Shown: positions 12,839-23,794, counted from the first letter of the stretch. The stretch: DNA of 64,000 bases from Arion vulgaris (GCA_020796225.1 CM036758.1:65536274-65600273), one strand, 5' to 3'. Program-made: numbers and translations. Notes: a model not told the origin generated them from the sequence alone.

Positions 12839-13111
12839 GAACGATCGATCGCATAACATAACATAATGGAACTATCCATCTCCATCTTCTCCTGTAGATT
12901 GTATCGTCAACAGTTCTTTGTTTAGCCAAGTACCATTACTTTTCTCTACTACATATTACTTTTAGTTTTTGTGTGCCTAAGAGTTATCTCGGAAAGCATG
13001 TAAAATTAATAATACATTCTTTTATGTTGGTAATTTGCTTCGTAGTTCTCAGTAAAAATCATCATTGCACATTTAAATTGACAATCCATGTTTTCAATCT
13101 TTTTTTTTTCT
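12839..13111. other. Intergenic, nothing recognised
   Basis: AT-rich, ending in a T-rich stretch next to SINE1. Confidence 0.4.
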
Positions 13112-13370
13112 GCTTCTTCTTCTTCTTCGAACGCTCCATATCGACAACTTGTAAACCACTATGTATGATTTGTATGTGATCTGAGCCTAAGAGTGATTGT
13201 ACGTTGTGCCAGTTATTCTCCTACAAGAAAGCCAGCACTTCCGATGTCTGTGATGTTTTTTTTAATTTACTATGGTAGCTTATATAGATCATACATCAGA
13301 CGCCTCTTACGCCACGTCTTGGAGGTCTCAGTTGTACTATTCTTTGCTAACCTTGGGAGCTCCGATACTA
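13112..13370 (-). repeat. SINE1 copy
   Basis: Near full length on the minus strand: tail ttcgaagaagaagaagaagc, the gatctgagcctaagagtg block, the ctacaagaaagccagcac block and the core cagacgcctcttacgccacg. Confidence 0.9.
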
Positions 13371-13739
13371 AACGGACGCAATATCTTCCAAACGTGAGCT
13401 CAAACAATAAGCGTACATGTTGTCAACTATCATTGAGAAATCAGGAAACATTTGTCACAGGATATTGCATCATATCAGGAATATTGAAATCTAAAATAGA
13501 TTTGAACAAATGTCATGTTGATATTTGAGACCACTTTAGAAGCAGATAACATAGGAAAGCTGTTATCAATATTACCGGTATTTAGTTATTCTATCACCTG
13601 GGATCAAATACAATGTTGGTTTGGTAACGGATTTATTCCCGTCCTCACACACGTTGAGCCTTACAAGCATTTACTATCCTGCACACAGTGTGGAAGTCTG
13701 CTGTCATATAAACGAAAACAAAGTTCAAGATATTCAACT
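13371..13739. other. Possible LINE-D upstream sequence
   Basis: Lies directly before the LINE-D C-terminal region. Open frames here (13515-13748, 13621-13842) run into it, but I recognise no polymerase motif. Confidence 0.35.
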
Positions 13740-14165
13740 CAAATGTGAAGTCTGTGTTGCTGTATGGCTCGGAAACGTAGAGAGTCACCAAATAAGATTC
13801 AGACCTTTGTCAACTAATGTCTTCCGCGGATTCTCACACTGAGATTGTATGATAGAGTTGCAGACACCGATCTGTGAATAAGAACCAGACATCAACCCAT
13901 GATGACACAGGTCAAGATGAGACATGGCGATGGGTCGGGCATACCATACGAAAGACACATTCGAGTGTCACTAGATACGCATTTGAGTGAAACCCACAGG
14001 GACAACGAAAAGAGGACGCCTTAAACAGACTTAGAGACGAAGTCTTCTTGAGAAACTAAAGAGTGCTAAACTACCCTGGGAGACCATAAAGAGAACAGCC
14101 AGAGACCAAGAAGAGTGGCAAACAACCGTTGAGGCCCTATTCTCCACGAGAAGCGCATAAGATAA
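13740..14165 (+). mobile_element. LINE-D 3' end (RT C-terminal domain, decayed)
   Basis: Reads with frameshifts as an LYGSETWRVT-like motif, then RILTLRLYDRVADTDL, then RKTHSSVTRYA, and ends in KRTARDQEEWQTTVEAL and FSTRSA. This order (YGSETW, basic linker, DR.EW, C-STRS end) is a familiar C-terminus in non-LTR retrotransposons. The clade cannot be set without the polymerase domain. Confidence 0.8.
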
Positions 14166-14177
14166 AAAAGTCAAGTC

Positions 14178-14282
14178 ACACACGTTACATACCTCTCGTT
14201 CCGTTATACGTAACATATGTCCTGCAAGTAATGTCTCCATACCGCTCCATCCTGGGTAACTCGTTCAATCTCTAACATTAAA
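14178..14282. repeat. Dispersed repeat V, copy 1
   Basis: The stretch around taatgtctccataccgctcc matches 45575-45672 (aatttctccataccgttct), with similar flanks on each side. Unclassified; it may be LINE-D 3' untranslated sequence because it follows that element directly. Confidence 0.5.
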
Positions 14283-14319
14283 ACAAGTCCGATAGTTCAT
14301 GCCTATCTCAGTTTAGCTG

Positions 14320-14710
14320 GTGGACAGAAAAAACGCTATAAAGACACTCTTAAAGTGTCTCTGAAATGCTTCGATATAGACAATACGTGGAATCCCTTGC
14401 GCAAAATCGCCAAATGTGGCGCTGTAACAACAAAAGAGGAACTCGAATAGCTGAGAATCATCGTATTGTTGAGTCACAGAGAAAACGAGCAGCACGAAAA
14501 GACAGAGCACACAACACGCACATGTCTAACCTTGATCATGTATGCCTCACCTGTGGTCGGGGATTCTGTTCTAGGATTGACTCTACAGTCACCTCCGCAC
14601 ACACCAGAGAGGTGCAACAGCACACGTCTGAGATTGTTGTCATCATCGCTTGCGATGGACGGCTATTATCTCAGAAAACGTCATTTCAGGTTTTCCATAG
14701 TGCGTCCTCT
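14320..14710 (+). mobile_element. LINE-F 3' end with a zinc-knuckle-like C-terminus
   Basis: After one frameshift it reads GQKKRYKDTLKVSLK, then ESLAQNRQMWRCNNKRGT, AARKDRAHNTH and CLTCGRGFCSRI followed by histidines. KDTLK plus a terminal CxxCGR.F..RI finger is typical of one widespread LINE C-terminus. The 158-codon open frame (14366-14842) keeps the latter part but has lost the final finger histidine spacing. Confidence 0.8.
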
Positions 14711-14911
14711 CTTTCTCTCAAACTAATGCCTGTTTTGGTATTCTTTATAATTTCTTTTCAAGGTATGCTCAACATATCTCTATCTTCTCCTTTTTATAAC
14801 AGATGTTACCAGACATTTCTCCGATTTTATTACTTCTCCTGAATGTGTCCCATTTATCTTACTAGATGCAAGTGACATAAAACGTATGTTAAACGTAGTT
14901 TATATCTAATG

Positions 14912-15248
14912 AGATATTTGATTTATCGTCTAATTGAGTAGTTTTTGATGTAAATGTCGATGCCGTGATGTTACCTACATCAATCAATGCGTACCGTTGG
15001 TCACAGAAAAGAATGCGGGTGTAACACCGCGTTTAACGGAGTTGTGATTACTTATATAGTCATCGAGTTGGTGTTCAAAGCTGTAATTATGATTATAAAC
15101 AGGTGTTATGATTTACACATGATAAATACTCGACAACATACTGATATGTGGCTTTGATATCACACCATAGATCTGGATTTTTTTAGCATCCACGCATAAA
15201 TATTTACCCATATAAACACACTGAAACTAGAAATTGTGTAATAAACAA
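14912..15248. repeat. Diverged local duplication (repeat X), copy 1
   Basis: Aligns by eye over about 340 bases with 16038-16385, sharing gatgtaaatgtcgatg, ttggtcaca, aacaggtgtt, tagcatccacgcata and gaaactagaaattgt. A third fragment with only the first 40 bases sits at 15568-15606. Confidence 0.8.
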
Positions 15249-15260
15249 ATTATGTATTCG

Positions 15261-15510
15261 TGCCACCGGCGCGTTTTCAGGGTTCTCAAGGGAAGCGACG
15301 AATTGTAGCACTCCCACCAACATGGCATGTCGTAAGAGGCGACTAAGGGAAGCTACGTTAGCAACATAAAGACGTCGCAGAAATCGGATGTGCTGGCCTA
15401 CTTGTAGGTGCATAACTGACACAGCGTACACGCTCTTAGGCTCGGATCACATACAAATCACAAAAAGTGGTTAACAAGTGGTCGACATGACGAGTTCGAA
15501 GGAGAAGACT
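15261..15510 (+). repeat. SINE1 copy
   Basis: Full-length copy with core atggcatgtcgtaagaggcg and terminal gtggtcgacatgacgagttc before gaaggagaag. It follows directly on repeat X copy 1. Confidence 0.9.
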
Positions 15511-15567
15511 AGAACAACGTGAAACAAATAAGTTCGAGTTTGAAAATTATAGCTGAAATCTATAAGA

Positions 15568-15606
15568 TGTGATGTACCGTTTTATTGAGTGTTTCTGATG
15601 TAAATC
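15568..15606. repeat. Repeat X fragment
   Basis: The bases tgtaccgttttattgagtgt and ctgatgtaaat match the start of repeat X at 16042; the rest is cut off where SINE1 begins. Confidence 0.7.
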
Positions 15607-15865
15607 GGCAGTGTGGTGCCAGGGCCCGCAAAGGAAGCAAAGAATAGTACCACTGCTACCTACAAGGCATGCCGCAAGAGGCGACTGATGTAGGACCTAG
15701 AGAAGCTACCCTAGTAAATAAAAAGCATTGCAGAAATGATCTGGCCTACTTGTAGGTGCAAAACTGGCACAATGTACAATAGCTCTTAGGCTCGGATCAC
15801 ATACACATCATGAAGAGTGGTTAGCAAGTGGTCGATATGGTGTGTTCGAAGAAGAAAGAGAAGAA
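15607..15865 (+). repeat. SINE1 copy
   Basis: Full-length, starting ggcagtgtggtgccagggcc, with core catgccgcaagaggcgactg and tail gttcgaagaagaaagagaag. Confidence 0.92.
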
Positions 15866-16037
15866 TATTAGAAACAAATAACCTTGCTCGCAAAACTTAA
15901 CACTTTCGACCCTCTGAGCTGATATACTGTCTCCCAGTATTTATTAAGATGACGCAAAGCCAGTATACTGTCTTATTTCAGTCTGCATTGCAACATGAAT
16001 ACGTCCAGAGTTGGAAACCAATTACGGAGTGAAAGGG

Positions 16038-16385
16038 ATTTGATGTACCGTTTTACTGAGTATTTCGGATGTAAATGTCGATGTTGTGATGTACATTACA
16101 TCGACAAGTACCGACAATTGGTCACATCAAAATAATACGGGTTCAACATCACATTTAACAAAGGACATATCTGCCAAATAACCGACTCGTTACTACTTAT
16201 ATTCATCGAGTTGAAAGGCGTCATTATAATTCTAAACAGGTGTTGTCATTTACAACTCATAACATTCTCAACAACATACCGACAGGTTGCTTTAATATCA
16301 CATCGGGCCTCTGTTTTTATTTAGCATCCACGCATATATCTACATATATAATGACTATGAAACTAGAAATTGTATCATAAACATG
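16038..16385. repeat. Repeat X, copy 2
   Basis: Second long copy of the sequence at 14912-15248, with small indels. No open frame is shared by the two copies, so it is more likely a noncoding repeat or local duplication than a gene. Confidence 0.8.
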
Positions 16386-16545
16386 GTTTACTCACACTAG
16401 TCACCACGGATGGTTAACTTGAGTCACTTTGTTGTATGACTGATGTCAAGGTCAATGAACATTATTTTGATTTTCTCTCTACACGGTCTGTTAATTTGTT
16501 CGCTTTCAATCTGACACTAATCGATGTCAATGCAAATAATAATAG

Positions 16546-16550
<5 letters not shown>

Positions 16551-16592
<42 letters not shown>

Positions 16593-16593
16593 A
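16551..16593. repeat. (TA)n(GA)n microsatellite
   Basis: A TA dinucleotide run passes directly into a GA run. Confidence 0.97.
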
Positions 16594-16597
16594 AGAT

Positions 16598-16735
16598 AAC
16601 GGAGTCTATGTGGCGTAGAGGTTAGGCACTTATCTCTCGTGCCAAAGGTTCCAGATTCGCTCCCTCGTAGACAACATGTGCCCTGTAAGGATCACACTTG
16701 AAGGATATAAATTTCAAGTACCTCTTAAGACGGTG
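16598..16735 (+). repeat. SINE3 head fragment
   Basis: The tRNA-like head tatgtggcgtagaggttagg followed by a B-box-like ggttccagattcgctcc matches the heads at 16870 and, reversed, near 46905-46970. Confidence 0.7.
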
Positions 16736-16867
16736 AAGGCTTGCCTTTAGGGTGAGGGACACCAGTCAAATGGTAAGCAGACCTCACGCAAAACACAGTC
16801 AGAAGCGATATACCAGGGACCATGACTTCCGACTGAATTGACAGATGCTGAAAGAAAACAAACAACA

Positions 16868-17440
16868 AACATATACGTGTGTCTCCGTGGCATAGATATT
16901 AGGTTCTCTTCTCTCGTGCCAATGGTACGAGGATCACTCCCTCGTGAAGCCAATGAATATATTTTCCAGAAATCTATGATCTCAGTGTAGGTGAGATCTA
17001 GTTTCTAGTCCTATCGGAGACAGAAGATAAAAAGTAGGTCATGTGTTCAAGCACTTAAGAACCAAGAAGTTCAAAATCAAGAAGCAGGTTATAAATCAAG
17101 AAGAGCGGTTATGCAAACTCAAGAAGAGCAGGCGAAAATCAGAAGGCAGAGAAATCAAGAGCAGGCTATCAAAATCAAGAAGAGCAGGCTATAAACAAGA
17201 AGAGCATATGCAAAATTCATTGTAATTTTTTTTTTTAAAGTCCTATAAAAATATGTTAGCCATCTTAAAAATTACATCAGGGACCCTCGCCGGTGCTACG
17301 GAGAACATGTACTGCAGCTGAGATTTTCATGTGCAAGAATGAGTTCGGAGCACACATGGCTACTCACCGAAGTGCAATGATAATGGTCCAATCAATCAAT
17401 CAATCGATCAATCAATCAATCAATCGATCAATCAATTATA
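16868..17440 (+). repeat. SINE3, near-complete copy with internal expansion
   Basis: Head ctccgtggcatagatattag, then the block agatctagtttctagtccta, then the shared 3' domain gccggtgctacggagaaca and a CAAT tail. Between them, 17045-17215 holds a purine-rich degenerate array of words like aagaagagcaggcta that is absent from the 46518-46975 copy at this length. The total is unusually long for a SINE. Confidence 0.8.
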
Positions 17441-17469
17441 TATATAGATATATGCGTATTCTCTTTCAA

Positions 17470-18125
17470 TTGGACTACAATGCAATTCAGTTATGTTGGA
17501 GTGCATGGGCCTTTACGACGAGAGCGAAAGGAAAAGTCATGAAAGAGGTAAGTGACGCATATATGACAACTACCAGCAGCATGACTATGGAGGTCATGGT
17601 GGTGATAAAATTCCTGGAGTGGCTACAGACGCATAGATTCACTCACGTATGCATGCTCAGCGACTCTATGAGCATGATACAGAAGATCAAGGCCTGTCAT
17701 ATACGAAGGCAGTGGATGCAATTAATACAAAACTCGGCAATCCAGATATTTACCTTCTCCTTTGTCCCGGGTCATTCTGGGGTGAACGGCAATGAGAGAG
17801 CAGACGCACTGGTGGGGAATGCTACAATTGAGAATGGGTCTTTTATGGACAGAAGCGACATCATCAACGCTCTCAGAGAAATCATACTCTCTGAAGATTT
17901 CAACAAAGAAGATAAAGGGTATTCTCTATCTCGATTGCGCAAGTTGTGCTTACCGATAGGTGCGGCAAGACTGGGAAAACCCCGAGAGAAAACCCAGTGG
18001 ATACATCAACTAACACAGAACGGGAGTTGTTAGTCTAAACACACTGAGATACATACTTGGGAGGAGATCGGAGCAATTATGGACATGTCTAATGTGCGAT
18101 GAAGATGATCCTCAAATGAACAATG
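17470..18125 (+). mobile_element. LINE-A fragment with RNase H domain
   Basis: Encodes a recognisable RNase H module. The WAFTTRAKGK strand lies at about 17505-17535 and TTSSMTMEVMVV (metal-binding Glu) at about 17567-17605. LSDSMSMIQKI (Asp) is near 17657, and VPGHSGVNGNERADALVGNA (last catalytic Asp) near 17763-17823. A frameshift follows at about 18020; beyond it VSLNTLRYILGRR and WTCLMCDEDD read in another frame, giving a CxxC knuckle. The open frame ends at 18033 and its first 50 codons are SINE3 tail, so it is not a gene. RNase H after the polymerase fits the I/Jockey-like LINEs. Confidence 0.85.
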
Positions 18126-18287
18126 ATCAGTTAAGTTGCCATGATCAACAGTTTCGTATGTTGAAGGATATTGTTATCGATACATTAGATCACAGCAGTA
18201 AAACTATGTAGCACAGGCGAAACACGGAACAACATATTAATGTCGTATTACAAAATACAAAAGACACGAGACAGGGACGTTTCGATC
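18126..18287. other. Short intergenic stretch
   Basis: No recognised feature. Confidence 0.4.
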
Positions 18288-18541
18288 ATTCTTCTTCCTC
18301 AAACGCTTCATATCGACCACTTATTGATCACTCTTTGTGATTTGTATGTGATCCGAGCATAAGAGCAATTGTACGCTGTGCCAGTTATTCAACTACAAGT
18401 AGGATAACACATTTGATTTCTGCAACGCTTTTATTTACTAGGTAGCTTACCTAGTACCTCTACCCAGGCGCCTTTACAATATTCCTTGTAGGTCGCAGTG
18501 TTACTATTCTTTACTCCTTTGAGAGCCCGCGCAACACACGG
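18288..18541 (-). repeat. SINE1 copy
   Basis: Minus-strand copy with tail at 18288-18305 (gaggaagaag reversed), the tgatccgagcataagagcaa block and a diverged core. Confidence 0.88.
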
Positions 18542-19254
18542 TTGCACGTTTCGATCAAATGACCGTTATCAAGAACAGTATAGAAAATATGCAAATGAAC
18601 AAATTGAGAGTGTTTCTATAGAACAGACACCACAAGGTTAGACGATACATTCCTAACAATATAAAAACATCTGACGAAAAACGAAGAACATGTGAAAAAC
18701 TAGAATTATAAAGACAGGATCAAACAAGAATAAATAAATATACGTATATTATAGAGAATGTACATTGGAGGTCACTTATATACGTTGTCCGTATGTCATT
18801 TCATAAACCATCTCTGTGTTTACACTTTCAGTGAACTTAATTGATGTTTGTTGACATTCTTCATATTAAGTAATATAAAGTCAATACTGTTTCTTAAAGC
18901 AATACTGATACATGTATTTTATGCATTCATTGCCAATCTATTCTAGGTCAATCAGCTTTAAGTTTGCTCATCGAGCATGTTTGTATCATTGTATGCGTCG
19001 TTTCTATACTCTGTACACCATGAAATCGTTCTGAAAACAACAGCTACTTTCATAGCAATGCTTGACATTACTGAATTGATTGCACGACCTTCCAGATGTA
19101 TTATACTTTTGTTCACCATGCAAGTCTATCAATAGTGCACTCATCGAATCACAGCACTAACTGTATATATGTTGAAATCATCTTGGCAGGTGTACATATC
19201 AATTTGATGGTTGGTCTCTACAACTGCAGCTAATTTACTGAATAAAAGACAACG
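18542..19254. promoter_or_regulatory. Upstream flank of the receptor gene; possible TATA element
   Basis: AT-rich, without an open frame. The bases ctgtatatatg near 19161 could serve as a TATA box about 90 bases before the proposed start codon at 19255. This is position-based inference only and TATA-like words are frequent in this composition. Confidence 0.2.
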
Positions 19255-19395
19255 ATGAAGTTCATTGTTCAACTCCTTCCAAGTTCTGTGCTGTTGACAT
19301 ATCACTTCACAAACTTAGTTCAAGGAAGTATTGCAAAATATAACATACATCAGAGTCATTGCTATGTAAACAATGATCTGCAAGTATCACGTCAA
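19255..19395 (+). CDS. Candidate first coding exon of the receptor (signal peptide-like N-terminus)
   Basis: The start codon is preceded by aaaagacaacg (A at -3). The 47 encoded residues begin MKFIVQLLPSSVLLTYHF, a hydrophobic stretch like a signal peptide, followed by a short polar stretch. The exon ends exactly at a codon boundary before the strong donor GTAAGA (19396). The next exon starts at a codon boundary after tttcag (20621), so splicing keeps frame, and all three exons sum to 1968 bases, an exact multiple of three. Against it: there is no N-glycosylation sequon, and upstream exons could exist. I infer this exon from splice logic rather than homology. Confidence 0.4.
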
Positions 19396-20621
19396 GTAAG
19401 ATTTCGGAATGAAGACATCAGGAAATCCTCAGTGTGTGTAGATCAATAAATCATCAGTGTGTAGATCAAGAAATCATCAGTGTGTAGATCAAGAAATCCT
19501 CAGTGAGTGGATCAAGAAATCCTCAGTGCGTGTATCAAGAAATCCTCAGTGTGTGTAGATAAAAAAATCCTCAGTGCGTGTAGATCAAGAAATCCTCAGT
19601 GCGTGTATCAAGAAATCCTCAGTGCGTGTATCAAGAAATCCTCAGTGTGTGTAGATCAAGAAATACTCAGTGTGTGTAGATCAAGAAATCATCAGTGCGT
19701 GTAGATCAATAAATCCTCAGTGCGTGTAGATCAATAAATCCTCAGTGTGTGTAGATCAAGAAATCCTCAGTGTGTGTAGATCAAGAAATCCTCAGTGCGT
19801 GTATCAAGAAATCCTCAGTGCATGCATCAAGAAATCCTCAGTGCGTGTAGATCAATAAATCTTCAGTGCGTGTAGATCAATAAATCCTCAGTGTGTGTAG
19901 ATCAAGAAAACCTCAGAGCGTGTAGATCAAGAAATCCTCAGTGCGTGTATCAAGAAATCCTCAGTGCGTGTATCAAGACATCCTCAGTGCGTGTATCAAG
20001 AAATCCTCAGTGCGTAGATCAAGAAATCCTCAGTGCGTGTATCAAGAAATCCTCAGTGCGTGTAGATCAATAAATCTTCAGTGCGTGTAGATCAATAAAT
20101 CCTCAGTGTGTGTAGATCAAGAAAACCTCAGAGCGTGTAGATCAAGAAATCCTCAGTGCGTGTATCAAGACATCCTCAGTGCGTGTATCAAGAAATCCTC
20201 AGTGCGTGTATCAAGACATCCTCAGTGCGTGTATCAAGAAATCCTCAGTGCGTAGATCAAGAAATCCTCAGTGCGTGTATCAAGAAATCCTCAGTGCGTG
20301 TAGAACCCTGTTTATCAAGAACATAAATGACAAAACGGATTATCCTCGTAGCAGACTGCATCACTGTATTCTAGTTATGCACTAAACTTCAAACTAGAAG
20401 GCAATGTTTGTTTACAAAATTGTTGATTTTAGGATGAGATGGACCACAATGCGCAGATATCACATATTATTACTAGAAACACATTGGAAAACAACTTTTC
20501 ATTCTGAAACAAAAATCTATGGCATAAATGAGAACCAGAGAAAAAAAATGTCATACTTCTGAAAATATCTTTATTTATATTTATATTTGTAACAATGTGT
20601 ACTCCATTTTCTTGATTTCAG
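19396..20621 (+). other. Proposed intron 1 of the receptor gene
   Basis: Begins GTAAGA and ends with a pyrimidine-rich cttgatttcag. It is largely filled by the 23/25-bp array starting about 25 bases after the donor. Its 5' border depends on the candidate first exon; its 3' border is well supported by the TM1 exon. Confidence 0.45.
19421..20303. repeat. 23/25-bp interspersed minisatellite, about 36 units
   Basis: Two unit lengths alternate irregularly: a 23-base form with gtatcaagaaatcctcagtg and a 25-base form with gtagatcaagaaatcctcag. Blocks of several units are themselves duplicated (19850-20000 resembles 20060-20200). Short open frames across it are repeat artefacts. Confidence 0.95.
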
Positions 20622-20748
20622 ATTGCTGTTGTTGTAATGTTGTGCATCTTCAGCGTTGTTGGTGTCATTGGCAACGCGATTGCTTTCTACATCTTCTTCG
20701 ATAGAAGATCAACTTCCACGTCAGTTATTTTCATCTTAGCCTTGGCAG
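20622..20748 (+). CDS. GPCR exon: TM1 and start of TM2
   Basis: Translates to IAVVVMLCIFSVVGVIGNAI, then AFYIFFDRRSTSTSVIFILALA plus one base of the next codon. VGVIGN carries the TM1 signature asparagine (1.50), DRR is a first intracellular loop, and FILALA begins TM2. The acceptor is ttgatttcag before 20622 and the donor GTTGGT begins at 20749, leaving phase 1. Joined to 42036 the codon becomes GGT and the protein reads LALAG-TDFF, restoring the conserved L...D (2.50) of TM2. It was too short to stand out as an open frame; the downstream exon identifies it. Confidence 0.9.
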
Positions 20749-20829
20749 GTTGGTAATCCTTTATATATGTTGACATTATTGCAATATAATCAATTATTGT
20801 ATAATAACTAAGTATTATATTAACATCAA

Positions 20830-20956
20830 CTGTCGCCCGACGGTTGTCCGGGTCCGCATTGGTAGTAAAGAGTAATAACAATGCGATATACAATGCATGT
20901 CGTAACAGACGACTCAGGGAGGGGCCTAGGGAAGCTACCCTAGTAAATAAAAAGAG
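20830..20956 (+). repeat. SINE1 copy, 3'-truncated
   Basis: Starts cgcccgacggttgtccgggt and keeps the core catgtcgtaacagacgactc and ctagtaaataaaaag, then stops; the tail half is missing. Confidence 0.85.
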
Positions 20957-21619
20957 TCTCATATATCGAATTAATTAGCCTAAATATGTATAAAAATGCG
21001 TGACTTGTCAAAGCACAGCTTACTACAAAATAATTACTTACATATTTCACGAAAGCTGTACTGAAATGGACATCAGAGGGTAAACAAAAACTTGGAGGAA
21101 TCAAAATGAATTGTACGAGACCACCATATCAAGAACTGAAATAAATGTATCACAGATGGATCACAGTAGAGATCACAGCCAAGAATATAGCAGAATGACG
21201 TGTATTTGTTTTACGCTCTAAGAACTAATATCGTCACAAGATAGAGAGAAGATAGCGAGAGGAGTTTCACCAACGTTTGAATAAGTCAAGTTTCACCAAC
21301 GCTTGAATAAGTCAAGTGTTTGAGCTCATATCTAATAATATTTATTGTTTCCATAAATATGTATATATTATTTCTTCCAATATTTCTATCGTATTTCCTC
21401 AAGAATATTTCCGTAACATTTATCAACTTTAGGTGGTATGAGAAGATAGCCAACTTTGAAGTACTTCAACTGATGTACCTGTCATCTTTCATTGGAATCC
21501 TCATCAGTAAAACATTAAGATGACTGGGACGACATGTGAGAAGAATGGAGATTGGTCGAATACCCCAAAATGTGTTGTTCTGTGAACTTTCATAAATGTA
21601 CAAGCTACCAGACAAACCA
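20957..21619. other. Intronic, nothing recognised
   Basis: A 16-base direct repeat (agtttcaccaacg, gaataagtcaag) occurs twice near 21260-21315. Otherwise no feature seen. Confidence 0.45.
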
Positions 21620-21924
21620 ATGCTCAGATATGAGGATAGCTGCAATGCCGCAATGAACTACTCAGATATAAGGATAGCTGCAATGCCGCAATGAACTGCT
21701 CAGCTATAAAGATAACTGCAATGCCGCAATGAATTGCTCAGATATAAGGATGGCTGCAATGCCGCAATTAACTGCTCAGATATAAGGATAGCTGCAATGC
21801 CGCAATGAACTGCTCAGATATAAGGATGGCTGCAATGCCGCAATTAACTGCTCAGATATAAGGATAGCTGCAATGCCGCAATGAACTGCTCAGATATAAG
21901 GATAGCTGCAATGCCGCAATGAAA
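21620..21924. repeat. 38-bp tandem repeat, about 8 units
   Basis: Units share gctcagatataaggatagct and gcaatgccgcaatgaa. An internal pair (ggctgcaatgccgcaattaa) recurs every second unit in the middle of the array. Confidence 0.93.
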
Positions 21925-22614
21925 AAAAGGATTATATCGGGCTCAACAAATCAGACAAATTAGATGATGACCTAGTTATGTGGGGAAATTATATACGCAA
22001 ATGTTCATACTCTTTAGAAGAGAATTAGGTAGGAGCTTAGCGGCAAAAACAAAAAAGCACATTGAAAACTCAAACGTTTGACACGGTAACACATAAGCGA
22101 AACGTCGCTAAAGACGAAAAAAGCCATACATAAATAGAATCAAACATTTCTATTGCAAAGCACTGTACCAATACAGTTAGTATTTATCTGGTGAAAGCTA
22201 TTCGTCACATTGATTTTACAATATATACTAGAAAAACGTGATAACCACATCGCCATGGCAGATGACATCGTACGTGACGCTTGGAATCATACATCGCAAC
22301 TGACAGCATAAATCTCATATACTATCATATATGACATTAGTCACCACACATGCCCGCTGACATCATACATGACATCATACATAGAGCATGGCATTTGACA
22401 TCATACATGACACTGTCTTTCTTGAAGTTATATTAGCATGTCATTTTTTTCTTGCTTGCTATAGAGTCCCTACCCCATACATGGTACAATTCTTACAATC
22501 ACAATAGTGTAGAACGTCAATGACAAATCATATTCTAATCTCCACTACGGTAAGTCAGTTATAGTTTTTAAATTGGACTAATGAGTCAAATATTTCGCTT
22601 TTAGTTCATGATAT
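21925..22614. other. Intronic, with short direct repeats
   Basis: Near 22250-22410 the words tgacatcatacatgacat and catcatacatagagcatggc recur irregularly. No coding signal. Confidence 0.45.
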
Positions 22615-22713
22615 AGTGGTTGTTGAATGAGACCAAGATACAGAGAAAGCGTATTGTCAATATAAGAAACATTGAATCATCATTTTCGTACATGTAATGT
22701 GATAGAGAAATAG
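22615..22713 (+). mobile_element. LINE-C fragment, left part, split by LINE-B
   Basis: Sequence tgagaccaagatacagagaa through cgtacatgtaatgtgatag corresponds to the LINE-C segment before the EHIVTT region (compare 24790-24865). It resumes at 23277. Confidence 0.7.
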
Positions 22714-23276
22714 AGACAATGTGTCAAAAAGCAAATGCAATGACCTACCAACTGGCACCATTACTACAACACCCAAAGATCAAGATGGAAGTGAAAAGAC
22801 ATGATAAAAGTATTTTCCTACCAACACTTTGTTACCAGTGCCAAACATGGTCTCTTACAGCAACACACCACAGAACGCTCACCACGTGTGAAATGAAATG
22901 CTTGAGGAAGGCAGTGGGAGTCACCAGTAAAGACAGACTACGAAATGAGGACATCAGAAGCAGAGTGGGCATAACTTCATGCATCGAATACATCGAAAGA
23001 CAACAAATGCAGTGGTTTGGACATTTATTGAGAATGAAATACAACTAACCGCCAATAACAGCATACAATAAAAAGAGATCGGGTACTAGAGCTAAGGGAA
23101 TACCAAGAAAAAGATGGATAGACAATATCAAGACCAAACTACATAACAACGGATATAGCACAACAAGGGTGACTCATCTAGTCCTAGAATGCAAATTAAA
23201 ACTCCCATCCCTACGCTTAACGGCAAGAGTGGACAGCCAATTACATCTTCCACCTGGGAATAGACAATAGACAATG
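22714..23276 (+). mobile_element. LINE-B 3' end inserted into LINE-C
   Basis: Encodes a clear RT C-terminal region: TLCYQCQTWSLTATHHRTLT, CEMKCLRKAVGVTSKDRLRN, EDIRSRVGI, YIERQQMQWFGHLLRMK (open frame 22719-23048). A frameshift near 23048 precedes a further conserved stretch (IPRKRWIDNIK). The insertion ends in gggaatagacaatagacaat. The 8-bp word agacaatg occurs at both edges (22714-22721 and 23269-23276), consistent with a target-site duplication. Confidence 0.85.
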
Positions 23277-23520
23277 AGAAGGGGATGCTTAGAACACATC
23301 GTGACAACAGTTAAAATCGTGGGGAAACGAAACAGAGCAAGACATAGACATATATATACAATTGTAAACAGACTTACATCATGGCACGGAAGAGCGTCAA
23401 CATCAGAGAAAATAGCAAACACCAGAGACAGAGATTTGTGGATATCCATGATCGCCTACGCCAGTTGGCACTGCCCGCATTACATGATGGATGAATCCGA
23501 TAGATATGCATATCCCAGAT
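23277..23520 (+). mobile_element. LINE-C fragment, right part
   Basis: Continues LINE-C after the LINE-B insertion: LEHIVTTVKIVGKRN, RLTSWHGRASTSEKIANTRD and RDLWISMIAYASWH. It is open from 23274 to 23522 with few lesions, so it is one of the better-preserved LINE-C ends. Confidence 0.85.
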
Positions 23521-23794
23521 GATATTATACATATCGTGACCAAATCTACGTGTAAATTATTGTCCCTATCATGTCATATGTAAAATGAAACAAGCTCGAG
23601 ACATCAAATTGTCTGGAATAAATCTGGAACTACCACATAACGAAAACGTATAATTTACTATAACATATATTAACATATGATCACGAACTCCGCACGGAAA
23701 TTTATAATTTAATTCTAGTTGTGTTTTTTATGAACGAATATAGATGGTGATATCATTCAACATTTGTTTTAGTTAGTTCGCTCGTATGTTGATG

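Noticed and set aside
17293..18033. A 246-codon host RNase H gene
   Set aside because: The frame begins in the SINE3 CAAT tail and ends at a frameshift; the domain belongs to LINE-A.
19395..19425. LINE-B origin of the 23/25-bp array (RFRNEDIR resembles RLRNEDIR at 22935)
   Set aside because: The match is only about eight residues with no flanking homology, so it may be coincidence.
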